From: Cranoglanis bouderius
Lineage: Eukaryota; Chordata; Actinopteri; Siluriformes; Cranoglanididae
Reading direction: 5' to 3'
DNA: 64,000 nucleotides
NCBI GenBank assembly: GCA_023630585.1
Contig: CM042562.1
Span: forward strand, 5,344,684-5,408,683
Shown here: in pieces, positions 42,027 through 54,100 of the stretch
Layout of the letters: every line of letters starts with the position of its first letter
How positions within the stretch are numbered: the stretch's first letter is position 1
Notes under the pieces: generated by a model
Database searches by the model: none
What the model saw: the letters and a program-made list of their open reading frames with translations, nothing else
What the model was told of the DNA's origin: nothing
Made by a program: the position numbers and the translations under genes

Positions 42027-45000
42027 TCTCCCTGCTCACCTTTTAGTGATATCTACTGTATACACTTAGTACTATGCCCAAAGAATGATTTTAACCCTCT
42101 AACTTCAGGACAAGGAGATGAATATCTTGACAACGTGCATCTTTCGTTTCTCTGAAATGTTCTTGCAGGCATCCCGAGGCCTCCACATCCTTCAGATATA
42201 TCTCCGTACTACCCCCTGTCTCCTGGCACTGTAGGCCAGATCCCCCATCCGCTAGGATGGTTAGTACCACAGTAAGCACACCATTTTATTCCTCTTTTTG
42301 TCTGTATGTCCTTTTCTTTGTGTGTTCTGATTTTTCATATCAGCATTATTAAATCTCAGTAATGAAGTCATAGTGTACAGTATTGTATAGTTTATATAGA
42401 CAATCTTAAAGTAATTTCCATAATCTGTGTCTCTTCCTCTGACATGGCTAATTCTGCCACTGCTGTACCTTGTACCTTTGTGCCTTGTGTGTTAAAGCAG
42501 TTTAAGACTTGTGCATGGTCAGATTAAAGCTCTCTTCCTCTATGCAGTTTATACATTAAAGTAAAACACCTCTGAGACCCACATCAATGCACTGTGGCTT
42601 TCTTCCTCCCCTGAACCCTAAGTTGTTTCTTTGTGGCAAATGCTATTTTGCATGTCTCTGTATTGTCCGATTAGAGTAATGAACTGTGATTACCCGTATT
42701 TTACCCACAATTCCACATGGGGGCTCTCCCCTGGTAACTCTTGTCAACACTTGTTAATATGACAAAAGGCTACAAATTAAGCTCTGTTAATTTAATGTTT
42801 TCTCACCACGATCTAAATACCGAGAGAGGCCCCAAGCACAGCCACGGTCCTTTGATTTGCTGCACTTTATTTTGGTATAAATTTACATTCATTATTGTTT
42901 GTCTTTGGATGTGTAGACCTCAATTAGCGTGATGGCTCCATTAAAGGGCCTGGTGCTTCGTCTTTAATTATCACAACAAAACACCTAGTTCCAGCTCAGG
43001 GAAGAGGGGCCTCCGTCGACACCAAGCACAGGGTTATGAAATTTAATTAGCTATTCCTATCAGATTTGTGGAATTCAAATTGTTCGGAGTTTGCTTCCCT
43101 TTGATCGGCACTCTGCAATCCCCTAGATTTTTGTCACGATCAAATGAGAATAAAGCAGTCTGCATGGAGAGAGAAGCTTTTTTCACCCCCTTTTTTATCC
43201 CCTGCTTTACCTTCATCCCTTTCTTCTTTTCCCAGGCAAGGTCAACCGGTTTACCCAATCACAACGGGAGGTTTTAGACACCCCTACCCAACTGCCCTCA
43301 CTGTCAACGCATCCATGTCAAGGTGAGTTGCGCCCTGGGACAGCGCACATGGACTGAATAATAGCTAGACTTAGATATAGCACACGTCAAACTTGCTGTG
43401 CACTTTCCCTTAAGAAGAGGCTGCTCACGCCTCAGCACTCAGAAAGCCAGCACCCAGCATGCTGCTCTCTATTCAAATATTAATTATTGTTATTATTTTA
43501 TAATGAGATCCCTGAAGAGCATTTATCCCTGATGCATGTTACAGAATGCTATAGACTGTGAATGTCTTCTCTGCTGTTTAGATAGAAAAATAAGCCAACG
43601 TTGGCATTGCTGAGAAGTAGAGGTTGCTGCTTTTTACACTGCTTTTGCTTTTGAGATTTGTACCATAAAGAGTACATAAACAACCAAGGGAGAATTTATA
43701 GTGCTGTGTGTGTCACTGCAATCATTCCACAGGGATTCTCAGATGCTTAGTAGAAGGAGGAGTTAACTGCAGATGACAAATCATCTTATTGTGTTGTTAT
43801 TATTATGCCTTATATTCAAAACCAAAAGAGGCGCAAAAGAAAATCTGGCTCCCTCCACCCACTCCTCCATCTCCCCTCCCTCGTCCTGCTGCACGTCACC
43901 CACAGTTCACCGACAATGATGATGATGATGGTTTTGATGATGATAAAAGAGCTTTGAAAGGCAGAGAGGCAGGTCTGGTTTATAGTTTGGAGAAGCTCAG
44001 TCTGTCTCCAGACAACGACAAACTCCCATTTAATTGCAGTACGATTGGAAAAACAGCTTGACAGGGCTGGTCCTGCTGAGCCACAGGACGTTGATGGATA
44101 AGTATGAGAGAGGGAGTGAGAGAAATGAGGAGAGAACCGGTGTGAGTGAAACTCCTGTGCAGCATGACCTGGGGTTAGTGTGTGTAGAGAGAGAACCCGC
44201 CATTCGCAGGCCTCTCACACAAAACAGCTGTGTGCTGTGATGGAAAACTCATTAGTGTCACTACGATAAACTTTTCAGGACATTTACCTGCATTCAGTTT
44301 AATTATTTTTTATTATAGGTGTAATTCAGAATTATGTTATATTCACTATTAAATTCAGATTACAAGCATTAACACTGTACAACGTTATATTAAAATGTCC
44401 TCAGATTAAAACATTTAGGTTGGATGATTTGATTATTTGATAAATGGTCATGATGTGATTGAAGGTATCATTAGTACTTTTACAACTCACCAACTTCATG
44501 GTTCCTCTCAGCAAGCTGCTAAGTGGATATCAAAATCTGTCTTTACTCATGAATTATTGAGGAAATTTAAAGTGGATTTGCTAGCATTTTTTATTTATTT
44601 ATTTATTAACAGCCCAAATATAGTGATACATATCACGTAATACATCTTTTTGCTGTCTTGCCCACCCTGAGGTCAGTTCTTAGTGCTGTTCATGATATAG
44701 AGAGATAGAATTTAATGATTCACTTTTTCAGACCTGAAAAATAAAAATAGCGAAATTCAGAAAACAATTTGGAAAAATTATGGATATTCTGTTTTTTTTT
44801 TTTTGCTTTTTTTTTCCTAATCTCAAGCCACCAAAATTTTTAATTCATTGTCTTTAGCTATTAACACTGCCTCTCTAACACATATCAAGGTTTTTCAAAA
44901 GACAAAAGTTTAATGAGCTTTAAAAAAGCAACAACAACAAAAAAAAAGCCTTGAAGACTTGAAAAGGTCTGGAATGTTTTCACAAGAAAAGGGCAAGAAC

Positions 45001-45150
45001 CCTGCCGTAGGTCCAGTTATCAGTGAGGTCCCACATGGCCTAGTGTGTGTGTGTTTGTGTGTGTGTGTAGGTAGGTAGCAGCTTTGGCTCTGGAGGGCTG
45101 CAGTTTGTACTCTGCCACGGCTAGCTGAGCTCTGCTAAATCTCTACACTC

Positions 45151-45216
<66 letters not shown>

Positions 45217-46048
45217 CGCACGCTCCCCAGCCTCTAGTGGACCTGGTCTTAAGTGACAGCTAATTCCCCCCTAATGAGCCCTTTATACCGTGATGATCCT
45301 GTTTCCAGTGCTGCCTAATTGAATCTGGTGAATGGGGGCTAGGGGGATTGGAGCTGGGCTGGGGAAGAGCTAATGTGTTTTGATAATCTATAATTGAATT
45401 AGCATAGATTAATAGGTGGTAGTCTTGTGTCTGTGTGCAGCAAAAGTGCTTTAGCATGTTTGTGTCAAAAACTGCAGCAGTACTCTAGCCCATGGGCACC
45501 CCACCTCCTGGGGAAAAAAAAAATAATGAGAGCCAGGAATAATCATTTAGTCTGTCTCAAAAGTTGAGAGAAAAAGAGAGAAAGAGAGATGTTGCAAGGC
45601 TTTGTGAGGATTTCCCTCTACAGGACATGGCATTAGTGCTGACCGTTTAGTCTGCATTTTAGCATACAGTGCTCACGGAGCAGTCCTCTCTGCAGCCAGG
45701 TACCACAGCGACCTCCTGAAAAATACATTTGAGCAGAGTGGACTTGGATCTGGCAAATGAGCTACATTATTTTGATAATGGGGTGAAGGCTGTGCGGGTC
45801 CATCACCCATCCCGAGTGGCAGGAGGAGGAAGTGCAAGGCCCCCTGTCTGCGCCTGCCCTTTGATATGTTCCTCCATCTGCACCTACGCTCCCATCCGTT
45901 CTTTTTCTAGAGGGAGAGAAAGAGTACACCAGCGGGGTCATTATACATTAAACAGACACGGGGGCCACAGCTCCAATCGCCAATTAAATGGCTCTCGCTG
46001 ACATGCGGCTGGTGAGGGAGAAGATTGAGACGTTGCAGCCCGCAGGGG

Positions 46049-46132
<84 letters not shown>

Positions 46133-46267
46133 CTTTTCAGTTTCTCTCCATGTCTCACTTTCTCTCCCTCTCTTCTCCCTATATATCTCTCTTTCTCTCT
46201 GTGTCTGTTTCTCTCCCTCTCGCTCTTTTTCTTTTCTCTTTCTCTCCATGTCTCACTTTCTCTCCAT

Positions 46268-46320
<53 letters not shown>

Positions 46321-47790
46321 TTTTTTTCAGTAGTAGGGTTAAATTGGTGGCAGTCTCAGCTCTGTGCTGATGAGCTGAATGATGCCCTCCGCTTCAAAGA
46401 CATGGCCGTCATGTTTAAACCATAATCTGGGCTTCGCAGCGGAAACGGCACTGGTGGGAGGGGGCATTCAGGGACTGATGGGACACTAAGAAGCAGAGAA
46501 GGTGGGGGAAATTGGGTGGTGGAACAGAGGATATTTTAACAAGTATGCAGGAGAATGGGTGGAGTAGGGGGTTCTAATGATGGCGGAGCCACCGCTATAG
46601 TACAGGTCGCCTTCAGCAGAGGCAGGCATGTGACACGGCGCAAACGCAGACATGTCAGCGATGACGGGAGGAGAGACTTGGGTAAACACCGTCCCCAGAG
46701 AGCGCCTCTAACAGAAACTAGTTGTTCCTTGTGAGTTTATGCTCATCATTATATTCTGGCTCCAAGCTATGAAGCCAGACTCAGCCGGATAATGAGCTGT
46801 TTTTTAAAAAAATATTCCTGCTCTTTTTTTTTTTTTTATCATCTTCCACTCTTATTCTCAGATATGGCTAAGGATTTGCACAGTTCACACACACACACAC
46901 ATACATACATACATACACAAATATTCGCTTGCTTTCTACACAGCGGTTTATATAGGCTTTCTCCAGGCTAATTACTTTGTGTTTAGAGAGGATGATGTGA
47001 TGTATCTTTATGAACCTATTAAAGATAATCTCTTCAATCCCTACAGTCATGGGAAACCAGTTTTATTAATTTTATGGAGAACTGGAAGGAGGGAGGAGAA
47101 GGGGACCCCCACTGGGTCTGAAGAAGGAAAATAAAGAATATTCAGAATCAGTCAAGTGGGCAGTGTGTTAATGCAACGAAAAGCTAAACAAGGCATAAAA
47201 TCTTAAAATACCTAGTGAGATTGATTGTCATCTGCAGTTTTCTCTGAATTCCTAGGCTACTAATTAACATTGTGCATAAATGTACTGTGCATGTGTGTGT
47301 ATCTGCCCCCATTTCACCCATGACCACTCTGACGATTTACACAGTCTTCTCTCCTCCAGATTCCCTCCCCACATGGTGCCCCCCCACCACAGTTTGCACA
47401 CCACGGGCATCCCGCACCCTGCCATAGTCACGCCCAACGTCAAACAGGAGTCCTCTCACAGCGACATCAGCACGCTCAACAGCTCGTGAGTTCAAACGCA
47501 ACACACACACAAACATACACGCAGCATTTAATATTGGACCCATTTTCAATTCAAACTGCCATCAATGCCAACACTCGTCCCTTTTCCCCAAAAACATCTG
47601 TTTCAATCCAACAGGAAACATCAGGACCAGAAAAAGGAGGATGAAAAGAAGAAGCCGCACATAAAGAAGCCTCTGAACGCATTCATGTTGTACATGAAGG
47701 AGATGAGGGCCAAAGTAGTGGCAGAATGCACGCTGAAAGAGAGTGCAGCTATCAATCAAATCCTGGGCCGAAGGGTGAGGGTGACAACAC

Positions 47791-47824
<34 letters not shown>

Positions 47825-49377
47825 GGGCACTCAAGTCTGAACTATTTATAAATGAAAAATGAACTCAATATTTTAACATTCATCTCTTTTTCTGTATTTC
47901 CTCAGTGGCATGCCCTGTCTCGAGAGGAACAGGCCAAATACTACGAGTTGGCCAGGAAAGAACGACAGCTACACATGCAGCTCTACCCTGGCTGGTCAGC
48001 ACGAGACAACTATGTATGTTTTTAGGTTTTCAGGCTTCCTCTCACACATTTAGGTTGGAGGGTGTTTATGGGGCTTCCATTATCCTGCAACCTGCACATT
48101 TTCAGCCATCCAAAACACTGGAATCTGGTGGATTACGTATTTTGTAGCATTAGTAGCTCAGGCCATGTCAGTTCAGCTCGCTCTGAATGGTTTGAGGTCA
48201 GGCCTACGATGCATCCCTGAGCATCCGCTCCACAGCATAGCTTCTCCTCTGCTGTACTTGTTCTCAGCCATGCTCTCATTCACTCTGGGCTGCTTTCATT
48301 AGTATTCCAGTGGTTCATCTAAAAAAAGAAAGACGAGCTTAGATCAGAGTAATTAAATAACCGCAGGGCCTAAATGCCTCACAGATCTGATGAAAGAGAA
48401 TGTCTCTCCACAGCTGAGACAGCAGCAATGGGGGATGACCACACCGTTTTAAGGCCCAGACAGAGTGCAGCGCTGCTCCCACATGCCCGACAAATCGCCC
48501 TCCGCCCAATCTGTCACTCCCACTGCTGTCTGACGCCTCGCAGCCAGAGCAAAGAAAAAGAACTAAACAAGAGCCACTTTAGTTTAATAAAATTGAGCCT
48601 CTGTACAAGATAATTATTAAATACATGCTCAGGTTCACTAGCTCAATCTTGACCTAGTCAGTGGACAGTTGCTAAAGCCACGAGGAGGTGAATCAACATA
48701 TGAGCAGATAAGAAGCTCTCATCCTCTTTCTCCCCCCAAGTAATCTGACTCTTTCAAAGAAATCTCAAGAGCCCTAAATTATTTCACAACACAGGGAAAA
48801 TGAAGGAGTAGCTCGAAAACAAAGGAATAAACACAGAGAAAAGCGAGAAGGACGAGAGAGAAAGGGAAAGTTGTGCAATGGCCCACAGTGGCATTCCACT
48901 CCTTCAGGCTCGTGCATGAATAAATGAATGAGTAAAAGCACGGCTCTCTTGTTCAGTTTGTGTCTTGGCCTTTTCTTGCAATATAATAACTAAGGTTCCT
49001 GTCTATTTCTTTCTTTTGGCTGCTAACCAACAGGGGAAAAAGAAGAAGAGAAAAAGGGAAAAGCAGCAGGCAGATGGCAATGGTAAGTGAGATGCAATTA
49101 TGTCTCATATTAGAGCAGATCCATCATCTGTCACAAGGGTGACATCTCAAAGATAAAAGTCCAGCTTTTTTTTCTTTTCAACCCTTTTTTTTTTTTGCCT
49201 GCCTCATCTTGTATATAGTTATGCTACCCAATGCAATATTTACACGTTAGACTGCTTGTTATCCCCCACCCCAGCCCCATGTCGAGCACTAATAACATTG
49301 AATATGCATGAATCCTACACCCCAGCACGTCGTCCCTCCTAGCACAGCCCCCTCTCCAGCATTTAGCATAGTGTGAG

Positions 49378-49425
<48 letters not shown>

Positions 49426-51121
49426 ATCATGCTGCTGAATGAGTGCTGTTCCTGTGCCAACCCTGACCATGCTGCCGAATGTGTGTGTGTGTCGTGCCAC
49501 TGGCCTGTGCTTCATGTTTTGTCCTGTGTGTGTTTAACTTTGAGCTGTGCCTGCTGCATGCCTCAAAGCGATATATAATAATTAAAATAAAATAAAAGGA
49601 TGAATGAAAAAAATCACCTCATCTCTTTAAATTAAGGAGGTTTGCTAGTTCTTTGATTTTATTCATTTGACATTCTTCTTTATAATGCTCTTATGATTCT
49701 GATTCTTGATCTATATTGTGAGGTGTGAAGGAGAAATGCGAGTAATGATATATTTGCGGTCTTTTTTCCCCCAACATGGAGCCCTTTTTGAAGACCTCTC
49801 TATCTGTTCTTTTTCTTCCAGAACACAGAGAATATTTTCCAAATCCTTGCCTTTCACTCCCTCCGATTACAGGTGCTAATGTCATTTTGAGTCTTAAATT
49901 ACTAACTTGCTTTTCTTCCCCCCCCTCTTCTAGTTTATTATACATTTAGTTATCTATCTGTGTCTGCAATATATTGTATTTATTCATGAATAATGCTAGC
50001 TACATCTTTCCATATTCTTATTGCACTGTATTCATTTACCCTTCAGTTCTCTTTCAAGAACGAATCGCTTTTGATTCGCTCTTTTGCTCACTTTTAATTT
50101 TGCTCTTATGTTTATTCAATTTTCCATACTTCCCTTTGCTTGTAATAAAATAGCTCGTGAAGATGCTTCTATGTTTAGAATCCAGTAATGCTAAAGTGTT
50201 TCCATTTGACAAACACTAGTTGCAGTATATTTATTAAAAAAAGACCTTTTTTTCAAAGAAAATGAAACGCAGAGAATAACCAGAGACGTTATCAGGGTAA
50301 ACCTCCTTAATCTGCTGGCTTCAGTAGTTTGCCCGTGCGGCTGCCTGCTCCTCAGCATGATGTCTTGCGGCCTGCCTTTATCTTCATCTTCACATCTCCA
50401 CACACTGGCTGTGAGAGGCTGATGAACGCAGGCCCGAGCTCCCAGCAACCCGTGTCTCTCTGGCTGTGTACCGTTTCACTGGCTGCAACTAATCAACGGT
50501 TTTTTGCCACTCTGTCCCCTCATGTCCTTCACTGTAAATCAGAGAACAGGCCTGCAGCAGACATGTAATCATATTTGCTGCATCACATGCTATTAACAAA
50601 CAAGCATTTCATACTTACACATTTCTGTTGCTTTGCTCTTATCCTTATTTCTATCGACATACTATTCTTTTGCTCTCATTAACTTTGTTGTTTTTTTGTT
50701 CTGTTTTTTTTTTTTTTGTCTGAAAACTAACATGAATATGCGAGTCTGTAAAAACAATACTACACAGTTTAAAGCATTAATCTGACTCTGGGAATATCTT
50801 TGGGAATAAACAGTAATATAATGCTGTAACTTGGAGTGATTTAGATTCATTGGTTTCCCTTTTATTTCCCTCCCTCTCTTCACTTTGTGGTCATTTCTCC
50901 TTCCCTCTGCTGGCTTCTCCTCCCTTCATCGGCTCAGACCTGAGTGCCCCTAAGAAGTGTCGCGCACGCTTTGGGCTCGATCAGCAGAATAACTGGTGTG
51001 GCCCCTGCAGGTGTGTATCTGGTGTGCTGGCAGGTACGCTAGAGCAGGTGATAGCTGGGACACTCTTACACTGGCAACTCCTACCTGTGTCTGCCTCTCG
51101 CTAGCCTCCACCTCTCTCTAC

Positions 51122-51166
<45 letters not shown>

Positions 51167-54100
51167 CACGCCACCCCTTATGCTACCAATCAGCTGCTTT
51201 TGCCACCGTAAAGCTGGGTCATGCCAACAGGCGTAATGGTGTATGACTGCTTTTTTGTGTGGGGGTGCACTTGAATGAGTGAGTGCTTGTAAAATGCAAG
51301 CAGACTTTTTTTTGGTCACAGATTGGCACAGTGTATGTGTACATTTATTCAACCTAAACTGTATGATCTGACTTGATAAATTGTGAAATATGTTGAAAGT
51401 TTGGAAACTGGCGGTAAGTGTTGGGAAAGTGCAGTGCCAGTGTCCACAGCTGTAACCTATGCTCTAGCTACATGTCTTGTTTGTCCAAATGATGTGTCCA
51501 TTTTTTTTTTTTTGTTTTCCTTGTGTGTTTTTGTGTCTACCTTTTTGGCTAACAGATGCAAATACCCCTAAGAAGTGCCGTGCCTTGTTCGGGCTTGACC
51601 AACTCAGTTTATGGTGCAAACCCTGCAGGTATACTCTGAAAGGCACTTTTGGGAAGGATGTAGATCATAATGATGATTATGAAAAGATGAAGATTGATTT
51701 CTTCTTCTCACCACTTTTACTGTTTGTTTTCTTTCTTCTAGTCTCTTCAATCTTTTATATGTTTGGCAAACTGGTTGATTTTGGGTATCTGTCACTCTCT
51801 CTGACTGAGATGTGCTGTAATAGAGCAGCTGAACTCCTGGGGCAGAAAGTGGAACTTTCTGGAGCTATATGTCTGTCTGTGATTATAATCACGCATCATC
51901 TATAGTCTATATTGACATTGCTTTCTACAATAGAAATGATCATTGTAAACCCACTATTTACCATTTTGTCCATTTTCTGCCCTATGGTATATCTCTGCCA
52001 TCAGAACAGTCTTGATCAACCTTCTGTATAAACTTTGTTGTGATGTAGCCTTTTGTCCTCCCTCCTCAACAACCCCCCCCCTCCCCCCACCTCTCTGATA
52101 ACCCTTTACTCAGTCCCAACCTCTTGTCTTTCTGTTCTAACACAAGCAGTCTTTGAATTGGAAATATGTTGATGGTAGGTATTTGTTTCTGCTAAGTAAT
52201 ACCCTTCTCTGTGTCTCACTTGTGTTTCCTCCATCTCCTGCCTTCACTGCGAATGCCAGATATTTGTCCTGTTCTGTTGTGTTACACTTCCCTGTGCTGT
52301 TTGTAGCAAACTTTCATCCTGTTAAATCTTTAAGTCCAATTGAACTCTTTACTTATGACTCATTCACACTCAGATGAACTCATTCACACTCAAATTAAGC
52401 AGCCTAGATAAGGAGACTAGAATGGAGTAGTGTCCCTACAAAGCACCCTAGGTGTCTGGGTGTTTGGCCGGTTTGGGAGAAGCGCTGGTAATTGTGCCCT
52501 TTATTCAGGGAGCTGGGAGGTTAAAAGACCCCACTAGGCTCAGTTTCCTGAAAGATGCATCCGCACTAATTCCCCCAGAGATGCAGAAATCAATAAGGAA
52601 CAAGGGGAGATACTTAGAATCAATAGGGCTCTTAAAAATGGATATTAGCTTATTTGCAGCCTTTTGACAGGCAGTTAGCACAGAGCTACACTCTGGAGTG
52701 TGTCCAGAGGCCAGCAAAATATGTTTCAGTTCACAGGAAACTACTGCCACGATCAAAATTTCACAAAATGAAATACACTGTAATTGAATCTATCCTTTCA
52801 TTTCATTCGTACATTCACCCATCTCTGCCCCTGAAGACACACACTCTAAAGTACTCTTTAAGATGCTTCTTTGTTCATCATTTCTGTCCTAATAGTGGCA
52901 CACTTTTTATTGTGCTTCCTCATAGCTCTCTACAAATAAATGCATGTTGTGCATGTCCTTTAGCCATACAGGGTAGACGTCTGGATCATACGTCTGCCTC
53001 TTTCTTCAACTCTGTCCATTTCTGTCTTGTCTCATCCCTTTCTTCTCATCTTAAATGCGTCTCCCAGGCACTCTGTGCTCTTGTCCTTGTCCCTCTGGCT
53101 CTCTTTCTCTTACTTTTGTCTCAAACCTATACTTGCATAAGACCAGGCAGGGGTATAACTTAAGAAACAATCCTCACCTGGATTTCAACAGGATTTATAT
53201 TGCCGATATAAAAAAAAGGAAAAAAGTTATAACTAAATTCACATCTTTCCTTACTCCATAGCTCCCCCTATCTTTCTCTTCTCATGTTCACTGTTTGTTT
53301 TTCTGTCCCTGTCTTACAAACCTGTAGGAAGCTGAATAGCTTAACGTGGCCTTGAGGCGTTAGATTTTTTGGGGTTTTTTTTTTGCTTTTTTTCCCTTTT
53401 TTGGCAGGGGTATGGGGTCAGGTCATGCTAGGGCAAGGTACACTGAGGGTTTTAGCTCTCTTTCCATCTCTCTCTGGTTACTCTCTCTTTCTTTCCTCCT
53501 GATTCAAAACAGGGTATGCATCCAAGCACCTAGGAGACATTGGAAATCTCTCTCTCTCTATACTTCTCTCTCTATTTATCACTTGCTCACACACTCACTC
53601 AATATCTCTTGCTCTCTTTTCCTCTCGCACCCCTCTCGGCGTACTGGCTTGGTGCTGCTGTGTTTGCCCGTGTGGCTGGCTGGAATGGCTGGCCGTAGGC
53701 GTAGCAGACGAGGGAGGGTCCTGACCCGAGCAGAAATGCAAACATGGCGGCGCGACCTCTGTGCACAACACTCACACACATGTCTTAGGGGCAGGCTGAG
53801 AGTAGCGCATCTCCTCTAACCTCTTACCTCTCCATCTGAACTCCCCCCAAGGAACATGCAGAAAAAAGCAGTAAAGAGACATGAAAAAAGGAAGGGAAAA
53901 AGAGGAGTGTAATAATTCAAGCTGATGTGTAAACCGAATGGAGTCCCGTGCGGTTTGCCGCGCTGGGGTGGAGTTCTTTGTTTCAAGCTCGTTCTGTTAT
54001 CCTAGTAAGAGAAAACAAAGAGAGATGTAGTGTTCACCTCTTTGGCTGTGTCCCTCTGAACCTCGGAGGTAGTTATTCTTCCAAATTCCTCATCCTAGTG

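Larger units (their letters stand above)
43323..47359 (+). other. tcf7l2: intron 8
   Basis: 4037 bases. Contains (TG)n at 45153-45215, long CT tracts at 46052-46128 and 46271-46320, and a repeat-free stretch at 43900-44240 that may be regulatory. No further coding exon was accepted. Confidence 0.85.

Noticed and set aside
43789..44061. 90-aa frame with a DDDD stretch in intron 8
   Set aside because: It has a GAT repeat and no acceptor or donor in phase with exon 8 or 9. The region may be regulatory but is not coding.
46025..46425. Frames of SLSLSL repeats in intron 8
   Set aside because: Translations of (CT)n. The downstream ADELNDALRFKD piece is noted in findings but is not accepted as an exon without spliced reads.
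53412..53819. 135-aa frame with RRRSRRGR motif in intron 16
   Set aside because: No splice borders joining it in phase to exons 14-17, and CT-rich sequence explains the Leu/Ser half.
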